A stretch of 9,282 bases of DNA from Candidatus Omnitrophota bacterium (GCA_016206685.1 JACQRB010000031.1:1-9282), one strand, 5' to 3'. Positions 1 to 5,564 are shown, numbered from the stretch's first letter. Notes: a model not told the origin generated them from the sequence alone. Translations and numbers: made by a program.

Positions 1-221
1 ACCGCCTGCTCCGCCAGGCGCACATAGGGGATGCCCATCTGCTCGCCCAACGTGCTCAAGAGATCTCCCTCTTTCACCCACTTCCTGCGAACGAGAATCG
101 CTCCGAGGAACTCGCCGCTGGTGCGCTGCTCCTGCAGGGCATGCTCCAACTGCCCGGCGCTGATCAACCCCTTGTCCATCAACAACTCTCCTAACCGCTT
201 GGTCACCCCGACCGTGCTCAT
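1..221 (-). CDS. GspE/PilB-type ATPase, N-terminal part (runs off the left edge)
   Basis: Only the first 73 codons are in the window. The protein begins MSTVGVTKRLGELLMDKG and continues with LISAGQLEHALQEQ, then FLGAILVRRKWV and LGEQMGIPYVRL. This pattern (a helix with a GELL motif, 'LI...QLE.AL..Q', 'LG..L', then 'L...LG.P') is the N-terminal MshEN/GspE-N domain found before the ATPase core of PilB, GspE and MshE. These hexameric cytoplasmic ATPases drive pilus or pseudopilus assembly; in some members this domain binds cyclic di-GMP. The ATP-binding core lies outside the window, so PilB, GspE or a stand-alone MshEN protein cannot be separated. The start is set by ATG at 219-221 with the strong ribosome site GGAGGTGGGGGG directly before it. 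That site is the end of a palindromic element. It is the last gene of the ATPase cluster and, before the insertion, probably overlapped the atpD stop as ATGA. Confidence 0.8.
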   Translation of the reverse strand, partial: MSTVGVTKRLGELLMDKGLISAGQLEHALQEQRTSGEFLGAILVRRKWVKEGDLLSTLGEQMGIPYVRLAEQA

Positions 222-233
222 CCCCCCACCTCC
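222..233 (-). promoter_or_regulatory. Ribosome binding site of the gspE-like gene, inside an inverted-repeat arm
   Basis: The minus strand reads GGAGGTGGGGGG immediately before ATG 219-221. The site is fully paired in the predicted long stem with 336-347, which lies just after the atpD TGA. In the mRNA the site would be hidden unless a ribosome finishing atpD opens the stem. The pairing is visible in the sequence; the coupling is inference. Confidence 0.6.
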
Positions 234-348
234 GTGTTCCGCCAAAGGCGGAGTCGCACATCCCGAACAGAAGATGTGTCACTAATCCAGTCCCCTTGCC
301 GTCGTGCGATGGCCCCGCCCAACGGCGGGGCCCACGGAGGTGGGGGGA
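222..348 (-). mobile_element. Palindromic multi-hairpin element 1 (atpD / gspE-like junction)
   Basis: A 127-bp element exactly fills the gap between the atpD stop and the next start. Its ends form a 17-bp perfect inverted repeat, 220-236 against 333-349. Inside are hairpins 239-251 (ccgcc-aaa-ggcgg) and 311-332 (9-bp stem, loop caac), plus weaker pairings 254-259/304-309 and 257-262/273-278. The direct duplication ATGA (minus strand) flanks it at 349-352 and 218-221. Deleting the element and one copy leaves GGATGAGC, a TGA stop overlapping an ATG start. That it is an inserted element is inferred from this reconstruction and from two similar elements at 1718-1797 and 2675-2780. Confidence 0.72.
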
Positions 349-1821
349 TCATCCTAACCCTCCGATCATGTAGAACTCTTCTTCCGGCCGACGGTCCGCC
401 CGTCCCGAGAGAATGCGATCACAGCCTTCGAGCGTCTGTGAGAGCGCGACGTACTGTCCTGTCACGCCTGAGAAGACCTCCGCCACGATGAAGGGCTGGG
501 TCAGGAAGTTCTGGAGCTTCCGGGCGCGCTCGTAGAGCGTGCGATCGGCCTTGGAGAGCTCGTCAATCCCGATGACCGAGACAATCCGGCGCAGCTCCTC
601 GTACTTGTTGAAGATGCGCAGCACTTCCATGGCGATGGAGTAGTGCCACTCCCCGACGACATCCGGATCCATGTTGCCTGACGAGGACAAAAGCGGGTCA
701 ATGCAGGGATAGAGCCCAAGCTGCACGCGCTCGCGCGACAACACCAGGATCGAATCGAGATACGTGAAGATGGTCACCACGGCCAGGTCCGTGAGGTCGT
801 CCGCCGGCACGTACACGGCCTCGATGGAGGTGATCGAGCCGCCCTCCTCAGTCGAGCGGATGCGCTCATGGAAATCGCTGACTTCCGAGGCCAGCGTCGG
901 CTGATACCCGGTTTCCGAGGGCACGCGGCCTAAGAGCGTGGAGATCTCCGCGCCGGCTTGGACAAACCGGAAGATGTTGTCCACGAAGAACAGGACGTCT
1001 TTGTTCTGACGCTGAATTGATTCGGCCAGCGTCGCACCCGTCGCCGCGACCCCGAAGCGCGCTCCCGGCGGCTCGTTCATCTGCCCATACACCAGCATGC
1101 CCTTCGGGAGGATCTTGTGCTGCTGCAATTCATGAAAGAGCTCATTGCCTTCGCGGATCCGCTCCCCCACTCCCGCAAAGACGAACGCCCCATGATGGCG
1201 CTCCACAATGTGCTGGATCAGCTCCAGGATCAAGACGCTCTTGCCAAGCCCCGCCCCGCCGAGAATCCCCGTCTTGCTGCCTTTGACCATCGGAAAGAGC
1301 AAATCGATGATCTTGATCCCGGTCTCCAGGACCTCGATCCGATGCGCCCCCGTCCGATGGGCGTTGCGGTGTGTGTGGAGATCCATCCGCCGGATCGCGC
1401 GTTTCTCCTGGGCGACGATCGGACCCTGCCGGTCAATGGGATCGCCGAGGACGTTGATGATCCGGCCGTAACACGGATCACCGACCGGGATCTCAATAGA
1501 CAACCCCGCTCGGATGACCGGGCTGGCGCGCTGGAGATTGAGGGTGGACGACATGGCGATGCACCGCGTGACATTGCCCGGCAGGTGCTCCGCCACCTCA
1601 AGCACCAGCCGGCGCCCGTCATGGGTGGTGGTCTCCAGCACCTCGTAGATGCTCGGAAGCGTCTCGGTCGGCGCGAACTTGACCTCGACCACCGGCCCCT
1701 GGACCCCCACGATCCATCCCCCCACCTGTCGCACCGCCGTAGGCGGCTCGGCTTCTAAGCCGAGCTTCGCCTTTGGCGAAGGCGACAGGTGGGGGGACCG
1801 TCCCTGCTGATTAGTCGCCAT
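349..1821 (-). CDS. atpD: F-type ATPase catalytic subunit beta, divergent, with an inserted N-terminal segment
   Basis: Catalytic subunit of the alpha3-beta3 head; binds and hydrolyses or makes ATP at the cytoplasmic face. From the start used here (490 aa) it has Walker A GGAGLGKS (188-195), the catalytic glutamate in GERIREGN (E220), Walker B FFVDNIFRF with D281/N282/R285, ITSIEAVYVPADDLTD, and tyrosine 371 in LGLYPCIDPL. Divergence: the usual D-P-A-P-A-T-T-F is DLAVVTIF, DPLxSTSR is DPLLSSSG, and DELSEED is DELSKAD. Start ATG 1819-1821 overlaps the atpG stop by 11 bp and lacks a clear ribosome site. Residues 9-36 (SPHLSP...VGGW) are encoded by a palindromic element; removing them joins MATNQQGR to IVGVQGPVVEV, which matches the usual beta start (E. 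coli MATGKIVQVIGAVVDV). An ATG at 1831-1833 would add four residues. Between atpG and the gspE-like gene. Confidence 0.93.
   Translation of the reverse strand: MATNQQGRSPHLSPSPKAKLGLEAEPPTAVRQVGGWIVGVQGPVVEVKFAPTETLPSIYEVLETTTHDGRRLVLEVAEHLPGNVTRCIAMSSTLNLQRASPVIRAGLSIEIPVGDPCYGRIINVLGDPIDRQGPIVAQEKRAIRRMDLHTHRNAHRTGAHRIEVLETGIKIIDLLFPMVKGSKTGILGGAGLGKSVLILELIQHIVERHHGAFVFAGVGERIREGNELFHELQQHKILPKGMLVYGQMNEPPGARFGVAATGATLAESIQRQNKDVLFFVDNIFRFVQAGAEISTLLGRVPSETGYQPTLASEVSDFHERIRSTEEGGSITSIEAVYVPADDLTDLAVVTIFTYLDSILVLSRERVQLGLYPCIDPLLSSSGNMDPDVVGEWHYSIAMEVLRIFNKYEELRRIVSVIGIDELSKADRTLYERARKLQNFLTQPFIVAEVFSGVTGQYVALSQTLEGCDRILSGRADRRPEEEFYMIGGLG
1715..1727 (-). promoter_or_regulatory. Orphan ribosome site and ATG inside atpD, out of frame
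   Basis: The minus strand reads AGGTGGGGGGATG here, the same layout that starts atpG and the gspE-like gene at the ends of the sister elements. This ATG (1715-1717) is in the wrong frame for beta: it reads MDRGGPGAG and stops after about 32 codons. It is therefore a by-product of the inserted element end, not the real start. If used, it would compete with or disturb atpD translation. Confidence 0.5.
1718..1797 (-). mobile_element. Palindromic cloverleaf element 2, translated within atpD
   Basis: An 80-bp element with a 16-bp perfect inverted repeat at its ends (1717-1732 against 1782-1797). It encloses three adjoining hairpins: ccgcc-gta-ggcgg (1734-1746), ctcggct-tcta-agccgag (1747-1764) and cttcgcc-ttt-ggcgaag (1765-1781). 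Only base 1733 is left unpaired between stems. Flanks on the minus strand are ACGG (1798-1801) and ATGG (1714-1717), a near-perfect 4-bp duplication. Element plus one flank is 84 bp, 28 codons, so it sits in frame in atpD. Insertion is inferred from the restored beta N-terminus and the two sister elements. Confidence 0.75.
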
Positions 1822-2674
1822 GAGTCTGTCCATAGAGGAGTTGGGCTGCGCAGACCTCTCGGATGCTGCGATCGATTACCTCATGACGGGCGCGAAAGTA
1901 CTGCAGCTTCAGCTTCTTCCCGCGCCGCAAGAGCTCCTGATAGCTGCCTTCCAGATGCACGGCCCTGGCCGCCAGCTCCGCCAACCGACTCAAGGCGAAA
2001 ATCTCATCCAGCCGGCGTCCCATCCACTGCAGGAGCACATATTCCATCACCTCATCCATCCGCGACTCCCACAGCAGGTTTGGCACGGCCCGAGGCTGAC
2101 CGGCGCGCTGGGCGACCCAGGTGCTGCAGGGGATCAGGGTTTCCATGGTGATCTCTTGGACCGTAAAGGACACGGGCTTTGGATACACGACGATCACCCG
2201 GCCGCACGAGCCGCCCAACACCTGGCGCACCACGTGATCCCTCACCGCGCCTGCCAGGGCCAGCCGGTTGCGCTCGTCATCCTGGATGCCTGGAAATGCA
2301 CTCACGCTCTGCCGGGTATCGCGAAGGTAGTAGGTGCCGCGCTCTCCGATCACCGTCAGCAAGGCGGTCGGTCCGCCTTCCTCAAGTCCCAGGTTCACCA
2401 CTTGGGCGTTCAGCCCGCCCAAAAACCCCGCATCAGAGGTGACCATGACGACCCCGGTCACCGGGGTCCGCGGCTGCACGAAGGGATGACCGAGGCGGGC
2501 GAAGTCAATGACCGTCAGCAATTCACTCGCCACGTTGAAGTACTGTTCGAAGACCGCCAGCCGGCGCTCCAGGACATGGAAGCGCGCCGCGGCGATCCCT
2601 TTCAGGACATCCACGACGTGGATCAGTTCCTGGTTGAACTGCACGTCTTTTTTGAGCTTGAGCAGAGGAATCAT
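1811..2674 (-). CDS. atpG: F-type ATPase subunit gamma (central shaft), divergent
   Basis: Central rotor shaft that turns inside the alpha3-beta3 head and links it to the c-ring. 287 aa, the normal size. The N-terminal helix reads MIPLLKLKKDVQFNQELIHV, followed by VLKGIAAARFHVLERRL in place of the usual 'AMEMVAASK'. The Rossmann-like middle holds SDAGFLGGLN (80-89), the counterpart of TDRGLCGGLN. The C-terminal helix has YFRARHEVIDRSIREVCAA, matching the conserved 'ARQAxITxEI.EI' tail. The N- and C-terminal helices are the coiled coil expected of gamma. The start ATG 2672-2674 is preceded by AGGTGGTGGG, which is the end of palindromic element 3. The stop overlaps the first codons of atpD by 11 bp. 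Identity rests on position, length and these motifs. Confidence 0.88.
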   Translation of the reverse strand: MIPLLKLKKDVQFNQELIHVVDVLKGIAAARFHVLERRLAVFEQYFNVASELLTVIDFARLGHPFVQPRTPVTGVVMVTSDAGFLGGLNAQVVNLGLEEGGPTALLTVIGERGTYYLRDTRQSVSAFPGIQDDERNRLALAGAVRDHVVRQVLGGSCGRVIVVYPKPVSFTVQEITMETLIPCSTWVAQRAGQPRAVPNLLWESRMDEVMEYVLLQWMGRRLDEIFALSRLAELAARAVHLEGSYQELLRRGKKLKLQYFRARHEVIDRSIREVCAAQLLYGQTHGD

Positions 2675-2684
2675 CCCACCACCT
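2675..2684 (-). promoter_or_regulatory. Ribosome binding site of atpG, inside an inverted-repeat arm
   Basis: AGGTGGTGGG on the minus strand directly precedes the atpG ATG. It pairs perfectly with 2771-2780, the ten bases immediately after the atpA TGA. In the predicted mRNA fold the site is masked, and a ribosome arriving at the atpA stop could free it. The pairing is seen in the sequence; the control role is inference. Confidence 0.6.
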
Positions 2685-2780
2685 GCTGGTTGGCCAAAGG
2701 CCGTCCCCGCCGTCGGCGGGGACGCTTCGCCTTCGGTCGCGTCTCAGACTGGTGGCGGCGAAGCCCAGCAGGTGGTGGGA
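2675..2780 (-). mobile_element. Palindromic cloverleaf element 3 (atpA / atpG junction)
   Basis: A 106-bp element exactly between the atpA stop and the atpG start. Its ends form a 17-bp perfect inverted repeat (2673-2689 against 2765-2781). It encloses three consecutive hairpins: ggcc-aaa-ggcc (2692-2702), a 9-bp stem 2703-2711/2715-2723 with loop gtc, and an 8-bp stem 2724-2731/2757-2764 with a 25-base loop that contains gtctcagac. The direct duplication ATGA (minus strand) lies at 2781-2784 and 2671-2674. Removing the element and one copy leaves ACATGATTCC, an ATGA overlap of the atpA stop and the atpG start. Its ends share TCCC-CCACCT with elements 1 and 2. Confidence 0.75.
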
Positions 2781-4268
2781 TCATGTCGCCGGCTCCGCCT
2801 CATGCAGATACGCGGTCAAGGCTTCATCCAGCGTCTGGCGCATCTTTGGCAGGAGCGTCTGTCTCTCGTGGATGTCGCGGAGGAGCTCCGGATATTTCAG
2901 CTTCAGCCACCCCAGGATCTCCCGCTTAAACCGCTGCCACAGTTGGGGGAGCTGATCCAGGAGCCCCCCCCGGACCGCATAGAGAAACACGACCTGCTCG
3001 ACCAGCGGCGAGGGTTGCGCTTTGGGTTGGGTAAAAAGCTGCGTGATGAGCTCGCCCCGGCGCAGCCGTGTCTCCGCGTCGCCCGAGAGGTCGGCCTTCA
3101 TGGTGGTCATGCGCAGCAGCTCCTGGTATTGCAGGTATTCCAGCCTCAGCTTCCCGCTGAGCTCCTTCATCGCCGCGCACTGGACCCGGTTTCCAATCCG
3201 GGAGACGGACAACCCGAAGTCAATCGCCGGTTTAAAGCCGCGCTGGAAGAGGGCCGTGTTGAGATAGAGCTGCCCATCCGTGATGGAGATCAGGTTGGTT
3301 TGAATGTAGCCCGTGATGTCCCCTTGGATGGTCGCCACGATCGGAAAAAACGTCATGGTGCCGCCGCCGAGCTCCGGCAGGAACTTGCCCGCCCGCTCGA
3401 GCAGCTGCGAGTGGATGTAGAAGATGTCGCCTGGATACGCTTCCCTGCCCGGGAAGCGCTCCAGCAGCAGCGAGAGCTGCCGATAGACCCAGGCATGCTT
3501 GCTCAAATCATCGAAGGCGATGAACACATGACGGCCCTGCGAGGCAAAATACTCCCCCAGCGCGCAGGCGGCGTAGGGGGCCAGGAACTGCTCGCCCAGC
3601 GGAGACGACGCAATCCCCCCCACGACGATGGTGTAGCGCATGGCCTCACGCTCCCGCAGCAGCCGCAGGACCTTGTGGAAGGACGACTGGCTCTGCCCGA
3701 TCGCGCAGTAAATGCAGACGACGGACGTGTCGCGTTGGTTGAGGATGGTGTCCGTCGTCAGGGTCGTCTTGCCCGTCATCTGATCCCCGATGATCAATTG
3801 CCGCTGGCCCTTGGCGATGGGGAAACTCGCATCGATGATGCGGATCCCGGTCTCCAGCGGCTCCCGGACCGGCACGCGTTCCATCACGCCCGGCGCTTCC
3901 CGGAAAATCGGGTTGGCGGCCTGCGCCGCGATCGGGCCCTGGCCGTCAATCGGCTCTCCCATGCTGCTCACCACCCGACCGATGAAGGCCTCTCCCGCCG
4001 GAATCGCAAACGGTTGCCCGCGGGAATAGACTTCATCCCCGGCTCGCACGCGCGCCTTATTGCCAAAGAGCAGCACGAGCACGTGCTCCTCCGTAAACCC
4101 CATGACCATCCCCCGAGCGCCGTCCGCAAACTCCACCATTTGCCCGTTCATGCAGGAGGGCAGTCCCGCCACCTTCACGATGAGCTCTCGGATCGACCGC
4201 ACTCGGCCGACCTCGCGGACATCGAACCACGAGCGCTCACGGGGCTCACTCAAGGTCGTCTTGAGCAT
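2781..4268 (-). CDS. atpA: F-type ATPase subunit alpha (non-catalytic nucleotide-binding), short N-terminus
   Basis: Regulatory nucleotide-binding subunit of the head, alternating with beta. 495 aa against about 505-515 usual. Visible motifs: Walker A GDQMTGKT (161-168), Q192 in CAIGQSQSS (glutamine where beta has the catalytic glutamate, so this is alpha and not beta), FDDLSKHAWVYRQLSLLL with D253/D254, PGREAYPGD, and NLISITDGQLYL followed by GLSVSRIG with the arginine finger R357 that reaches into the beta site. The N-terminus reaches the first beta strand (GRVRSIRELIVKVAGL) after only about 20 residues, against about 28 in E. coli; that segment normally binds the N-terminal domain of delta, which is absent from this cluster. 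Start ATG 4266-4268 has GGAGG nine bases upstream and overlaps the preceding b-delta gene by 23 bp. Stop abuts palindromic element 3. Confidence 0.95.
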   Translation of the reverse strand: MLKTTLSEPRERSWFDVREVGRVRSIRELIVKVAGLPSCMNGQMVEFADGARGMVMGFTEEHVLVLLFGNKARVRAGDEVYSRGQPFAIPAGEAFIGRVVSSMGEPIDGQGPIAAQAANPIFREAPGVMERVPVREPLETGIRIIDASFPIAKGQRQLIIGDQMTGKTTLTTDTILNQRDTSVVCIYCAIGQSQSSFHKVLRLLREREAMRYTIVVGGIASSPLGEQFLAPYAACALGEYFASQGRHVFIAFDDLSKHAWVYRQLSLLLERFPGREAYPGDIFYIHSQLLERAGKFLPELGGGTMTFFPIVATIQGDITGYIQTNLISITDGQLYLNTALFQRGFKPAIDFGLSVSRIGNRVQCAAMKELSGKLRLEYLQYQELLRMTTMKADLSGDAETRLRRGELITQLFTQPKAQPSPLVEQVVFLYAVRGGLLDQLPQLWQRFKREILGWLKLKYPELLRDIHERQTLLPKMRQTLDEALTAYLHEAEPAT

Positions 4269-4977
4269 GCTGAGTGGCCTCCCGCAACTTCGAGGCTAAC
4301 GAGCCATCCAAGACCAAATGTCCCATGGTGATGATGAGCCCCGCCACCAAACGCGGATCCACCGTTTCTTGCAGGGTGACCGAGGAGCCGAGTGCCGCCC
4401 GGAGCCGTTCCAGGAGGAGCGCGCGCTGCGCGTCGGTTAACGCGATGGCGGACACCACGCGGGCTTCGTGCACCGCTTCCCTCGTCTCCAGACGCTCCAC
4501 GCTGACCAGGCCGTCCGTGATCAACTCGGTGAGCCACGCACGATGGGCGGCTTCGCGAAGGACCTCAGGCAAGACTTCCTGGAGCAACGCGCACGCCCGT
4601 TCGACCGCTTTGCCTTCCATCGCCTGGACCAATTCCTGCTGGAGCGTCTCCCGCGTGCGCGTCGCCTGCTGGATGATCCGCTCCGCCTCCTGATGGGCCT
4701 GATCCAACACCTGCCCTCGGGCCGCTTCGGCCTCTTTCAGGGCTTCCGCCATCGTCTGGTGCGCTTCTTCCTGGGCCTTCATGACTTGTTCCTGATAGTA
4801 GCGCTCGGTTTCCTCCAGCCGTTTCTTGAGCTCATCGTGCTTTTTCAAATAGTCCTGGCTCAGGCCATGGAGATGGGCGGTCGCGGTCGTGGCATGCCGC
4901 CCCATCAGCCGCCGCAGGACGACGACGAGCCCGATGAAAATGACCACCTGCAACACGAGCAACTGGATCATAAACAT
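4246..4977 (-). CDS. F-type ATPase peripheral stalk: fused subunit b and C-terminal part of delta
   Basis: Stator protein that should hold the head against rotation. 243 aa. Residues 4-20 are one membrane helix (IQLLVLQVVIFIGLVVV) followed by RR; residues 40-145 are a long charged coiled coil typical of subunit b (LKKRLEETERYYQEQ, HQEAERIIQQATRTRE). Residues 172-235 match the C-terminal domain of delta: VVSAIALTDAQRALL, then VDPRLVAGLIITMGHLVLDGSL, against E. coli 'VISAAALSEQQ...[22 protein letters not shown]'. The six-helix N-terminal domain of delta (about 105 residues) is missing. Mycobacterial b-delta fusions are much longer and keep it, so this is a different arrangement; Na+-type N-ATPases are known to lack a separate atpH. 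The start ATG 4975-4977 has GGAGG 11 bases upstream; a second ATG lies two codons on. Follows atpE by 18 bp and overlaps atpA by 23 bp. Confidence 0.88.
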   Translation of the reverse strand: MFMIQLLVLQVVIFIGLVVVLRRLMGRHATTATAHLHGLSQDYLKKHDELKKRLEETERYYQEQVMKAQEEAHQTMAEALKEAEAARGQVLDQAHQEAERIIQQATRTRETLQQELVQAMEGKAVERACALLQEVLPEVLREAAHRAWLTELITDGLVSVERLETREAVHEARVVSAIALTDAQRALLLERLRAALGSSVTLQETVDPRLVAGLIITMGHLVLDGSLASKLREATQHAQDDLE

Positions 4978-4995
4978 CCGCGAGCGTGCCTCCGC

Positions 4996-5217
4996 TTACG
5001 ACTTCGGCGCAAACAGCTGCCAGACGACCAGAAACGCGACAATCGCCACCGATTCGACAAAGATCAACGGGATGGTCATCGCCGTCAGGATCTTGGGCGC
5101 CGCCGAGGGATTGCGGCCCAAGGCGCCGATGCTGGAATAGCCTGCGGCGGCCATCACCAGCGCCGGCCCCAAGACACATATGGAGAAGATCACCGTGAGC
5201 GCTAGATTCCGACTCAT
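4996..5217 (-). CDS. atpE: F-type ATPase subunit c (ion-carrying ring)
   Basis: Small two-helix membrane protein that forms the rotor ring. 73 aa, slightly short. Helix 1 is about residues 4-28 (LALTVIFSICVLGPALVMAAAG), the polar loop is GALGRNPSA with the conserved R-N-P that contacts gamma and epsilon, and helix 2 is about 43-67 with the ion-binding glutamate in IPLIFVESVAIVAFLVV. The glutamate lies 20 residues after the loop arginine, as in Ilyobacter c. The glutamate-serine pair occurs in Na+ rings, but the helix-1 position of the Na+-ligand glutamine is methionine, so H+ seems more likely. The usual GxGxGxG packing run of helix 1 is replaced by MAAAGYSSIGALG. Start chosen at ATG 5215-5217; upstream codons in frame are a translated leader hairpin. 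The ribosome site (GGGGATCGAG) is weak. Confidence 0.9.
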   Translation of the reverse strand: MSRNLALTVIFSICVLGPALVMAAAGYSSIGALGRNPSAAPKILTAMTIPLIFVESVAIVAFLVVWQLFAPKS

Positions 5218-5239
5218 CTCGATCCCCACAAATACAAAT

Positions 5240-5260
5240 GCCCATCCGGCACGGATGGGC
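5240..5260. repeat. Perfect 9-bp hairpin just upstream of the atpE ribosome site
   Basis: gcccatccg (5240-5248) and cggatgggc (5252-5260) pair around the loop gca. The hairpin ends 22 bases before the atpE ATG on the minus strand. It may tune translation or mRNA stability of the c subunit, which is needed in many more copies than the others. The role is inference. Confidence 0.55.
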
Positions 5261-5297
5261 GTAGACAGCAACCCCTTTGTGTGCCGGCAGCCCCGCT

Positions 5298-5494
5298 GTC
5301 CGCCAACGATCTATGGCGGACCGGTGGCTTTGCCTCTCCTACGCTCAACCACTTTCGTGGTTGAGCTTCGGAGAGCCGCTCCGTAGCTCACGCACGCAAG
5401 TGCGTGAGCGTAGGAGGGGTCCTATCCTCTCGGATAGTTTGCCTCCGCCACCCCGCTTAACCGAGGGGCGGATCCGCCACGCAGTGTGGCGGAC
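5298..5494. repeat. Hairpin cluster filling the atpE leader
   Basis: The stretch between the atpE start and the promoter has no credible gene and is packed with palindromes. Besides the three-hairpin unit at 5336-5416 there are gtccgcca/tggcggac (5298-5305, 5314-5321), ctatcc-tctc-ggatag (5422-5437), a ccgcc-cccc/gggg-cgg pairing (about 5446-5471) and tccgccac/gtggcgga (5473-5480, 5486-5493). The outermost gtccgcca at 5298-5305 can also pair with tggcggac at 5487-5494, closing the whole cluster. It resembles clusters of REP-like elements. Confidence 0.6.
5336..5416. repeat. Three-hairpin cloverleaf-like unit in the atpE leader
   Basis: An outer stem ctcctac (5336-5342) with gtaggag (5410-5416) encloses gctcaaccac-tttc-gtggttgagc (5343-5366), cggag/ctccg (5369-5373, 5379-5383) and gctcacgcac-gcaa-gtgcgtgagc (5386-5409). 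Almost every base is in a stem. The layout and length (81 bp) match the element in atpD, but the ends differ from TCCCMCCACCT, so it is either a different family or only similar in form. Confidence 0.6.
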
Positions 5495-5529
5495 TGTTTC
5501 AGCACTCAATCTTACTTAACACTGATTAA

Positions 5530-5559
5530 AGCATACCTGTTTTGACGACTCGCTGTCAA
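5530..5559 (-). promoter_or_regulatory. Candidate sigma70-type promoter for atpE-F-A-G-D
   Basis: On the minus strand TTGACA (5554-5559, perfect -35) is followed after 18 bases by TATGCT (5530-5535, 4 of 6 matches to the -10 consensus), in an AT-rich stretch unlike its surroundings. It sits after the inverted repeat that follows atpC and before the hairpin-rich leader. It would split the ATPase genes into two transcription units and leave a leader of about 300 bases before atpE. Confidence 0.5.
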
Positions 5560-5564
5560 ATATA

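Noticed and set aside
222..348. Factor-independent terminator after atpD.
   Set aside because: The stems are GC-rich but no T-run follows on the minus strand, and the arm carries the ribosome site of the next gene.
1715..1725. atpD start at ATG 1715-1717 or GTG 1723-1725, next to the good-looking AGGTGGGGGG.
   Set aside because: The ATG is out of frame. The GTG is in frame, but removing the 84-bp insertion restores a canonical start at ATG 1819-1821, which overlaps the atpG stop as expected in this operon.
1718..1797. Cloverleaf fold suggesting a tRNA or tRNA-like RNA.
   Set aside because: The closing stem is 16 bp, not 7. There is no T-loop TTCRA motif, anticodon-arm pattern or CCA end, and the arms match the sister elements.
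2508..4331. A 607-codon open frame on the plus strand, with others of 213-369 codons opposite atpD, atpG and the surface protein.
   Set aside because: These are antisense to clearly recognised atp and surface-protein genes. They arise from GC-rich codon bias and show no family motifs or ribosome sites.
4246..4977. Mycobacterium-type b-delta fusion.
   Set aside because: Those proteins are about 440 residues and contain all of delta. This one is 243 and lacks the delta N-terminal domain.
5298..5494. CRISPR array.
   Set aside because: The repeats are inverted hairpins of differing sequence, with no regular direct repeats or spacers.
5272..5529. A missing atpB or small AtpQ/AtpR genes in the gap before atpE.
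   Set aside because: No open frame here encodes membrane helices or the conserved arginine of subunit a. The stretch is palindromic non-coding sequence.
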